NCBI GenBank assembly: GCA_045596285.1
Contig: JAZOCA010000035.1
Span: 1-10,057 of the forward strand
DNA length: 10,057 nt
Origin: HGM11416 sp045596285
GTDB taxonomy: Bacteria; Bacillota; Clostridia; Christensenellales; Borkfalkiaceae
Direction of reading: 5' to 3'
A program made the position numbers and the translations under genes. The notes beneath the pieces were generated by a model. It saw nothing but the letters and a program-made list of their open reading frames with translations, was not told where the DNA came from and did no database searches. The first letter of the stretch is position 1, and each line of letters starts with the position of its first letter. Of the stretch, positions 5,106 to 10,057 are shown piece by piece.

Positions 5106-6128
5106 TTAATACAAAAACATTGCATCGCCAAAACTAAAAAATCTATATTCTTCTTTAACGGCAAGCTCGTATAATTCGAGCGTTTTTTCCCTTGTTAAGT
5201 AAGACGAAACAAGCATTATAAGAGTGCTTTCAGGTAAATGAAAGTTGGTTATAATAGCATCTACACATTTAAACTTATAGGGAGGATAAATAAATATTCC
5301 CGTATCACCACAAGAAGGCTTAAGCATGCCGTTTTCATCAGCGACCGTTTCTAAGGTTCTTACGCTAGTTGTTCCAACCGCAATTACTCTTCTACCTTCG
5401 CGCTTCGCCTTGTTAATTTCTTCTGCAGCTGTTTCATCCACGTTATAATATTCAACGTGCATTTGATGTTCTAAAATATTATCACATTTTACAGGTCGAA
5501 AAGTTCCAAGCCCTACGTTTAGTTGCACGCGAACGAACTTTACGCCTTTATCTTCTAACTTTTTCATAAGTTCTAAGGTAAAATGTAAACCCGCCGTGGG
5601 GGCTGCTGAAGAACCTTCTTTATTGCAATATACAGTTTGATATCTATTTTGGTCTTTTAGCTTTTCGCGAATATACGGTGGAAGAGGCATTTCGCCTGCT
5701 CGAGATAAAATATCTTCAAATACACCATCAAACTCAAAGCGGATAATTCTTTCTCCGCCCGGAGTTCTTGAAAGTACGGTTAAGGATAGTTCTTCGTTTA
5801 CGATTAACTTTACTCCTTCTTTAGCCTTTTTACCCGGCTTTACCAAAACTTCCCAGTCGGTTAAATTAATTCTTTTTAAAAGCAACACTTCTACTTTTCC
5901 GCCGTGTTGCGTATACGCATAAATCCTTGCAGGGTAAACCTTTGTATCGTTAATAACCAAAACGTCCCCTTCGCGCAACATATCCACGATATCGTAAAAA
6001 TGTTTGTGTTCTATTTTATCTTCCACTTTGTTATAACAAAGCAATCTTGAACTATCTCTTGGATAAACAGGTGTTTGCGCGATAAGGCGCTCTGGAAGAT
6101 CGTAATAAAAATCTGAAGTCTTTAACAT
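5106..6128 (-). CDS. queA: S-adenosylmethionine:tRNA ribosyltransferase-isomerase
   Basis: Transfers and isomerises the ribosyl group of S-adenosylmethionine onto preQ1-34 in tRNA to give epoxyqueuosine, the step after Tgt. The 340-aa length is typical. It starts MLKTSDFYYDLPERLIAQTP, with PRDSSRLL just after, and shows the family motifs NDTKVYPARI, TAGLHFT, LGTFRPV, GTTSVRTLE and NFHLPESTLIMLVS, all intact. The start is supported by this canonical N-terminus; the ribosome site (AGGCAAG) is mediocre. It lies 61 nt downstream of ruvB in the same direction, as in Bacillus subtilis, and is most likely co-transcribed with the ruv genes. The 143-nt gap to tgt is longer than other gaps in the unit. 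Confidence 0.97.
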   Translation of the reverse strand: MLKTSDFYYDLPERLIAQTPVYPRDSSRLLCYNKVEDKIEHKHFYDIVDMLREGDVLVINDTKVYPARIYAYTQHGGKVEVLLLKRINLTDWEVLVKPGKKAKEGVKLIVNEELSLTVLSRTPGGERIIRFEFDGVFEDILSRAGEMPLPPYIREKLKDQNRYQTVYCNKEGSSAAPTAGLHFTLELMKKLEDKGVKFVRVQLNVGLGTFRPVKCDNILEHQMHVEYYNVDETAAEEINKAKREGRRVIAVGTTSVRTLETVADENGMLKPSCGDTGIFIYPPYKFKCVDAIITNFHLPESTLIMLVSSYLTREKTLELYELAVKEEYRFFSFGDAMFLY

Positions 6129-6166
6129 TTTTCTTGCCTATTTATTATTTTTCTAAAATACGTGCC

Positions 6167-6186
6167 GATAATCGACCTATAGACGG
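6167..6186 (-). repeat. CTATAG intergenic repeat, copy D
   Basis: On the minus strand this reads CCGTCTATAGGTCGATTATC, 14 of 20 positions matching the copy at 3209-3228. It lies in the ruvB-queA gap, just after the ruvB stop. Confidence 0.4.
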
Positions 6187-6189
6187 GTT

Positions 6190-7263
6190 TTATTCGTCTT
6201 CTTCATCAAATATCGAAAGTTGTTTTCTTTGCTTTGCCGTCATTTTAATCCCTAAATGTTCGTACGCTTTTTTTGTACAAACCCTACCCCTTGGCGTTCT
6301 TGCAATAAAACCAAGTTGTAAAAGATAGGGCTCGTATACGTCTTCTATGGTGTTCTTATCTTCATTAATAGTTGCGGCAAGAGTTTCAAGCCCAACTGGA
6401 CCGCCTGAAAACTTGTTTATCATAGAAGTCAATAATCTAACGTCTATATTATCTAAGCCAAGCGCGTCTATCTCCATTCTTTCAAGAGCAACGGATGCAT
6501 CTGCCGCAGTTATAGTATCATGGCCTAAAACTGAAGAAAAATCTCTTACGCGCTTTAAAAGTCTATTTGCTATACGTGGTGTGCCCCTACTTCTTGAAGC
6601 AAGTTCTATTGCTCCCGCACGTTCTATCCCTATTCCCAAAACGTTTGCCGAGCGAGTTATTATTTCTGCTAATTCTTCTACCGAATACATTTCTAAACGG
6701 CATAGAACGCCAAATCTATCTCTTAAGGGAGAAGACAACATACCTGCGCGTGTGGTTGCGCCTATTAAAGTAAACTTCTTTAAAGGTATTTGCACAGTTC
6801 TTGCCGACGGACCTTTACCGATAATAATATCTAACGAATAGTCTTCCATAGCGGGATATAAAATTTCTTCTACCGTATGATTAAGGCGATGAATTTCGTC
6901 TATAAACAAAACGTCCCCTTCGTTCATATTCGTTAAAATCGCTGCTAAATCGCCCGCTTTTTCTATTGAAGGCCCGCTCGTTACTCTTATTGAAACGCCC
7001 ATTTCGTTAGCAATAATGTGAGCCAAAGTGGTTTTACCTAACCCTGGTGGGCCGTATAACAATACGTGATCTAATGCTTCGCCACGCATTTTTGCCGCTT
7101 GCATATATACCGCGAGATTAGACTTGACCTTTTCTTGCCCGATATAGCCTTCCATTGACTTAGGTCTTAAGATATTTTCTACTTCGTCAAATTCGGTGCG
7201 GGTTGAAACAATAAGTCTTTCTTCCTCGTCGTTTTGTTGTTCAAAAAGTTCTTCGTTTAACAT
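6190..7263 (-). CDS. ruvB: Holliday junction branch migration helicase RuvB
   Basis: Hexameric AAA+ motor that drives branch migration of Holliday junctions with RuvA. At 357 aa it has the usual three parts. The AAA+ core carries Walker A GPPGLGKTT (71-79), Walker B LFIDEIH (119-125), sensor 1 GATTRAG (168-174) and the SPLRDRFG arginine-finger region (178-185). The sensor-2 region RGTPRIANRLLKRVRDF is at 226-242. The winged-helix domain includes GGPVGLETLAATI and ends with TPRGR. All key residues are present, and the C-terminal tail is acidic (DEEDE). AAAGGG lies 6 nt before the ATG. It follows ruvA by 24 nt, so the two are clearly one operon. Confidence 0.98.
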   Translation of the reverse strand: MLNEELFEQQNDEEERLIVSTRTEFDEVENILRPKSMEGYIGQEKVKSNLAVYMQAAKMRGEALDHVLLYGPPGLGKTTLAHIIANEMGVSIRVTSGPSIEKAGDLAAILTNMNEGDVLFIDEIHRLNHTVEEILYPAMEDYSLDIIIGKGPSARTVQIPLKKFTLIGATTRAGMLSSPLRDRFGVLCRLEMYSVEELAEIITRSANVLGIGIERAGAIELASRSRGTPRIANRLLKRVRDFSSVLGHDTITAADASVALERMEIDALGLDNIDVRLLTSMINKFSGGPVGLETLAATINEDKNTIEDVYEPYLLQLGFIARTPRGRVCTKKAYEHLGIKMTAKQRKQLSIFDEEDE

Positions 7264-7287
7264 AATAAACCCTTTCTATCTATTTTT

Positions 7288-7884
7288 TTAGCCAAGCGAG
7301 CGCAAAGCCACCGCTATGATTTCTTCAACGGCGTTCGCACCTTGAGTTAACGCGGTGTTAACGGCCTTTACGGCGGTTGCACGGTTATACCCTAAACTCA
7401 TAAGTGCCATGACGGCGTTTTCTGCATCTGCATTTGTTTGCGGTGTGGGAGCAATAATAGAAACACCCACATCTTTTTCACCGATAGAACCAACGCTTTC
7501 ACGAAGTTCTAATATAATTCTTTCCGCACTCTTTTTACCAAGCCCTTTGATTTTAGAAAGAGACTTAACGTCTGAAGTAGCGATTGCAAGGGCTAAGTCT
7601 TTTAAACTCATTCCGCTTAAAATGGTAATGCCCATTTTTGCGCCTACCCCCGAAACGGTTATGAGTTTTAAAAACATCTGCTTTTCTTCAATTGAAGTAA
7701 AGCCGTATAAAAACATACCGTCTTCCTTAACTTGAAGATATGTATATACACCGCCCTGACGCTCTTGCATCAAACGAGAATAAGCGGAAACGGAACAAGT
7801 AACTTCGTACCCTATGCCGTTATTTTCTATTAGTAAGGTATTATCGTTGTTGGCAATTACTTTGCCGTTAATGTATCCTATCAT
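7288..7884 (-). CDS. ruvA: Holliday junction DNA-binding protein RuvA
   Basis: Tetrameric junction-binding protein that loads RuvB. The 198-aa protein has the N-terminal OB-fold (about 1-63, opening MIGYINGKV and closing with VKEDGMFLYGF). Two helix-hairpin-helix motifs follow: LITVSGVGAKMGITILS (74-90) and LSKIKGLGKKSAERIILEL (109-127). After a flexible linker the RuvB-contacting C-terminal domain runs from about 152 to 198 (ENAVMALMSLGYN). The gene is complete, and AAAGGT lies just before the ATG at 7884. It sits between ruvC (49-nt gap) and ruvB (24-nt gap). Confidence 0.97.
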   Translation of the reverse strand: MIGYINGKVIANNDNTLLIENNGIGYEVTCSVSAYSRLMQERQGGVYTYLQVKEDGMFLYGFTSIEEKQMFLKLITVSGVGAKMGITILSGMSLKDLALAIATSDVKSLSKIKGLGKKSAERIILELRESVGSIGEKDVGVSIIAPTPQTNADAENAVMALMSLGYNRATAVKAVNTALTQGANAVEEIIAVALRSLG

Positions 7885-7907
7885 ATAGCACCTTTATTTT
7901 TAAATAT

Positions 7908-7927
7908 CGCCGTATAAAGCGATTAAC
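7908..7927 (+). repeat. CTATAG-like intergenic repeat, copy B
   Basis: On the plus strand this reads CGCCGTATAAAGCGATTAAC, 15 of 20 positions matching the copy at 3209-3228, including nine consecutive identical bases at the 3' end (GCGATTAAC). The central hexamer is degenerate (GTATAA). It fills much of the ruvC-ruvA gap. Confidence 0.35.
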
Positions 7928-7933
7928 ATGCAT

Positions 7934-8431
7934 TTAGCGAATACTAAACGCACCTGATATTCTGTTTGTAAAAACGTGTGTTAGCGCAACTGCAACGGCA
8001 TCTGCCGCATCATCTGGCTTGGGAACGGCTTTAAGTTTTAAAAGAGATTTTACCATTTGTTGAATTTGATTTTTTTCCGCTCTGCCGTACCCTGTAATCG
8101 CCTGTTTTATCTGCAAAGGAGTATATTCGTAAAGTCTGCCGCATTCCTTTATACAAGTTAACAAAATTACGCCCCTTGCTTGCGCCACGTTAATTGCGGT
8201 TTTTTGGTTGTTATTAAAAAACAACTCTTCAATGGCAACTTCGTCCGGTTTATATTTCGCTATTAAGTTTTTTAAGTCCTGTTCAAGCATTGCAAGTCTA
8301 GTGGGTAAACTTTCTTCTTTAGGCGTTGTTATTACGCCATAACTTAATATTTTTACACCACCGCGCGAGTCTTTATCTAAAACGCCGAAGCCCACGGTCG
8401 CTAACCCAGGATCTATACCTAAAATAACCAT
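7934..8431 (-). CDS. ruvC: Crossover junction endodeoxyribonuclease RuvC
   Basis: Dimeric nuclease that cuts Holliday junctions symmetrically. The 165-aa RNase H-like fold keeps all four catalytic acids: Asp7 (LGIDPG), Glu68 (AIEEL), Asp141 and Asp144 (DDAADAVAVALTH). The conserved YTPLQIKQAITGYGRAEKNQIQQMV stretch lies before the last motif. It is the first gene after a good promoter, so it heads the ruvC-ruvA-ruvB-queA-tgt unit. The ATG at 8431 gives the canonical N-terminus, though AAGGGA lies about 13 nt upstream, a long spacing. No Gram-positive SOS box is seen near the promoter. Confidence 0.97.
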   Translation of the reverse strand: MVILGIDPGLATVGFGVLDKDSRGGVKILSYGVITTPKEESLPTRLAMLEQDLKNLIAKYKPDEVAIEELFFNNNQKTAINVAQARGVILLTCIKECGRLYEYTPLQIKQAITGYGRAEKNQIQQMVKSLLKLKAVPKPDDAADAVAVALTHVFTNRISGAFSIR

Positions 8432-8458
8432 TTTTTTACGCGTTTCCCTTACAAAATT

Positions 8459-8478
8459 TTAAAACCGCCTATAGTTGC
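8459..8478 (-). repeat. CTATAG intergenic repeat, degenerate copy F
   Basis: On the minus strand this reads GCAACTATAGGCGGTTTTAA. It shares CTATAG and a following CGGTTT block with the copy at 1040-1059 if one base is gapped. It lies in the ruvC leader, between transcription start and start codon. It is the weakest member of the family. Confidence 0.3.
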
Positions 8479-8493
8479 CCATAATACCTATAT

Positions 8494-8522
8494 ATTTTAA
8501 TATAAATAATCAAAATAGTCAA
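8494..8522 (-). promoter_or_regulatory. Promoter of the ruvC-ruvA-ruvB-queA-tgt unit
   Basis: On the minus strand TTGACT (8517-8522) and TAAAAT (8494-8499) are spaced by exactly 17 bp. Start is predicted near 8487, a leader of about 56 nt. The preceding transcription unit is closed by the terminator at 8533-8568, so the ruv genes need this promoter. Confidence 0.75.
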
Positions 8523-8532
8523 GCGAATAAGC

Positions 8533-8568
8533 AAATAAAAACGCCCCATAATCAACTAAGGGGCGTTT
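8533..8568 (-). terminator. Terminator of the RyR/winged-helix gene pair
   Basis: AAACGCCCC (8539-8547) and GGGGCGTTT (8560-8568) form a 9-bp GC-rich stem with a 12-nt loop, followed on the minus strand by TTTTTATTT. It starts 5 nt past the stop codon of the gene ending at 8574. Confidence 0.85.
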
Positions 8569-8573
8569 ATTCT

Positions 8574-9431
8574 TTAAATAGATGATATTCCGTTCAACTT
8601 AATACGCACGTAAAATTTTAAAACTAAATCGATTGCACTATTTAAAATCTCGGCTGGGATTTGATCTTTTAAGGGGCTGAAGAAATCAAGCTTAGTTTCT
8701 TTACCGCGATGCAATAAAGAAAATAAAGAAGTGCTGGTGTTAAGCACCGTTTGATGGGTTAACATATAAATACCCTTTTCCCTTAATTTATACCTTTCAG
8801 TAATATCAGTTCTACTTTCATAAGTTGCCAAAAGTGCCTGTATAGGCGTGTTATCAAGACTTACGACGTTTTTTACAGTAAAGTCTTCAAAGTAAAATTC
8901 GCAAGTTACGCTTCGACTTGAAGTATTACCTTTAATTATTCCTCTCGTTTGCAAATCCTTAAGAATATAATCGTATTCTTTATCCTTTAATCTACTGTAA
9001 TATCCGCCCGCTATATTTTGAATGAGTTCTAATTTTTCAGCCAAACTTATAGTATATTCTAAACTTTCGGTTTTACCGAGTTTTTGCGCTATATCCCTTT
9101 CGGTTGAATCGGGATTGTTATATACGCAGTCGAATATTTCGAATATAGGTTGGGTAACTTTTAAAGAAAGGGTGCGAAGTTTAAAAATGTTAGGGGTAAT
9201 ATAACTTACTTTTACGTTGTTTAATTTAAGCGCCTTTAGTTTTTGTTCGTCGCCTGTGTAAGAAATCTTTTTACCGTCAAAATCCCCTACCCCGCAGGAT
9301 ATTATTTCATTTATAAAATCTAAAAGTTCGCCTGCTGTTATTCCCTTTATTTGTTGAAATTTACTTAAAGGCATACTTTGCTTCGCGCTTTTCGTACAAT
9401 ATAAAAATTGTAAAAATAGTTCGTTATTCAT
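8574..9431 (-). CDS. Unrecognised protein with probable winged-helix segment
   Basis: A 285-aa cytosolic protein with no signal peptide or membrane segment, which I do not recognise. Residues about 94-148 (QPIFEIFDCVYNNPDSTERDIAQKLGK..., ending LELIQNIAGGYYSRL) read as a winged helix: helix, turn, recognition helix, then a beta wing. The first 60 residues may form a second small helical domain. Residues 175-250 are mixed alpha/beta with aromatic and charged residues, possibly a ligand-binding or dimerisation part. The gene overlaps the upstream RyR-like gene by 8 nt and has AGGAG (9439-9443) 7 nt before its ATG, so translation is probably coupled. A strong terminator follows. By inference it is a transcription regulator or DNA-binding partner of the RyR protein, but no target is visible and the winged-helix call is by eye. 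Confidence 0.6.
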   Translation of the reverse strand: MNNELFLQFLYCTKSAKQSMPLSKFQQIKGITAGELLDFINEIISCGVGDFDGKKISYTGDEQKLKALKLNNVKVSYITPNIFKLRTLSLKVTQPIFEIFDCVYNNPDSTERDIAQKLGKTESLEYTISLAEKLELIQNIAGGYYSRLKDKEYDYILKDLQTRGIIKGNTSSRSVTCEFYFEDFTVKNVVSLDNTPIQALLATYESRTDITERYKLREKGIYMLTHQTVLNTSTSLFSLLHRGKETKLDFFSPLKDQIPAEILNSAIDLVLKFYVRIKLNGISSI

Positions 9432-10057
9432 TAGTTTTCTCCTGCGTGCGCAAATAATTATCCATACTTATTGCAACGTTTACAAGATCGTATGCAATAA
9501 CCGAGACGTTTAACATATTAAATGGACATATATTGTTGTGTTCTTTTTGTAAATCAGATCTATTTTTGTTAAAAATCCAACCGTTAACAATATGGAATCT
9601 TACCCAACGTTCATGTTCTACGGCACAAGCTAACAAAGTTTTATCTGCAGAATATTCGCCTTTCATGCAAACGCTTTGTTCTATCGCTCCTAGATATTCG
9701 TAATAAGGGCTAAAATAATATATTTCGTTGTTAGATAATTTTTTAAAATTCGATCTAGTTAACCAACTTTTGCGCATTCTATAATAATCTGCACCATCTA
9801 TTGCGCTACGTTGTTCTTTTAGTTTAGACAAATCTAACGCACAATTTCCAAGTATTACTTCTTTAAAATGGTCTAATAACTTACTTGCGATAAAGTTATA
9901 ACCGTAATCGTATTTCATATAGTTATAGTCGTTTACGATACTTTCATAACTAAACATCTGCTCTTTATCGCCGTAAATGATTACCCGTAACCCTAATTTA
10001 TTACCTTCTACATTACTGTAATTTATTCTTCCGTAGTTATCTTGATTTCTTAAGTTT
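9424..10057 (-). CDS. RyR-repeat-like protein, 5' end outside window
   Basis: The reading frame is open to the window edge. An internal ATG at 9957 gives 177 aa, but 33 more in-frame codons precede it without a stop, and no good ribosome site marks 9957. I therefore call it a 5'-truncated gene. Counting from Met at 9957, residues 110-163 match the ryanodine-receptor repeat: ACAVEHERWVRFHIVNGW, then NRSDLQKEHN, CPFNML and YDLVNVA, which parallel the HExW, GW, K-H, P and YD positions of RyR domains. The preceding GLRVIIYGDKEQMFSYESIVND resembles the linker ahead of RyR repeats in bacterial TrkA-N/RyR proteins. If so, a nucleotide-binding domain should lie upstream, outside the window. It overlaps the next gene by 8 nt. 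Bacterial RyR domains are thought to bind small ligands. I hold the RyR call at moderate confidence. Confidence 0.6.
   Translation of the reverse strand, partial: NLRNQDNYGRINYSNVEGNKLGLRVIIYGDKEQMFSYESIVNDYNYMKYDYGYNFIASKLLDHFKEVILGNCALDLSKLKEQRSAIDGADYYRMRKSWLTRSNFKKLSNNEIYYFSPYYEYLGAIEQSVCMKGEYSADKTLLACAVEHERWVRFHIVNGWIFNKNRSDLQKEHNNICPFNMLNVSVIAYDLVNVAISMDNYLRTQEKTNE

Noticed and set aside
8432..8530. LexA/SOS box upstream of ruvC
   Set aside because: No GAAC-N4-GTTC type palindrome is found near the promoter.
9424..9957. Complete 177-aa gene starting at the ATG at 9957
   Set aside because: The frame stays open for 33 more codons to the window edge, the upstream codons read as plausible protein, and no clear ribosome site precedes 9957. 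I treat it as a 5'-truncated gene.
1..10057. tRNA genes, CRISPR arrays, insertion sequences or prophage genes
   Set aside because: No cloverleaf or TTCGAATCC-type arm, no regularly spaced repeats, no transposase or integrase motif was found on either strand.

Overview
The window looks like a chromosomal segment of a low-GC Clostridia (Bacillota) bacterium, probably an uncultured or host-associated lineage. Three things support this: AT-rich intergenic DNA with near-consensus SigA promoters (TTGACA-17-TATAAT), AGGAG ribosome binding sites, and the gene order ruvC-ruvA-ruvB-queA-tgt-yajC-yrzE-like followed by a SCIFF (ranthipeptide) locus, which is a Clostridia arrangement. Every gene I can support lies on the minus strand, so biological order runs from high to low coordinates.

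Layout in transcription order. (1) 10057-8574: a two-gene unit. The first gene is cut by the window edge and ends in a ryanodine-receptor-like (RyR) repeat. The second overlaps it by 8 nt and encodes an unrecognised protein with a probable winged-helix segment. A strong terminator closes the unit. (2) 8522-3236: a promoter followed by ruvC, ruvA, ruvB (Holliday junction resolution and branch migration), queA and tgt (queuosine tRNA modification) and yajC (Sec accessory), ending in a terminator. yajC also appears to have its own promoter. (3) 3123-2746: a four-helix membrane protein of the YrzE/TIGR04086 type. (4) 2740-1021: the SCIFF ranthipeptide locus. It has a strong promoter, a 53-residue Cys-rich precursor (scfA) too short for ordinary ORF calling, an intergenic pair of hairpins of which one looks like an intrinsic terminator, and the radical SAM/SPASM maturase (scfB) with its own terminator. 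(5) 898-728: a gene-free stretch with a promoter, a predicted multi-hairpin RNA and a very strong terminator, which I read as a candidate small RNA of unknown family. (6) 583-38: a dyad, a perfect consensus promoter, a leader of about 167 nt and a small AbrB/SpoVT-type regulator.

Most of the window is conserved housekeeping. The parts worth a second look are a dispersed ~20-bp repeat centred on CTATAG (CTATAG occurs five times in the window and every time between genes), the unclassified RNA, the SCIFF precursor with an extra seventh cysteine on a charged tail, and the RyR/winged-helix pair.
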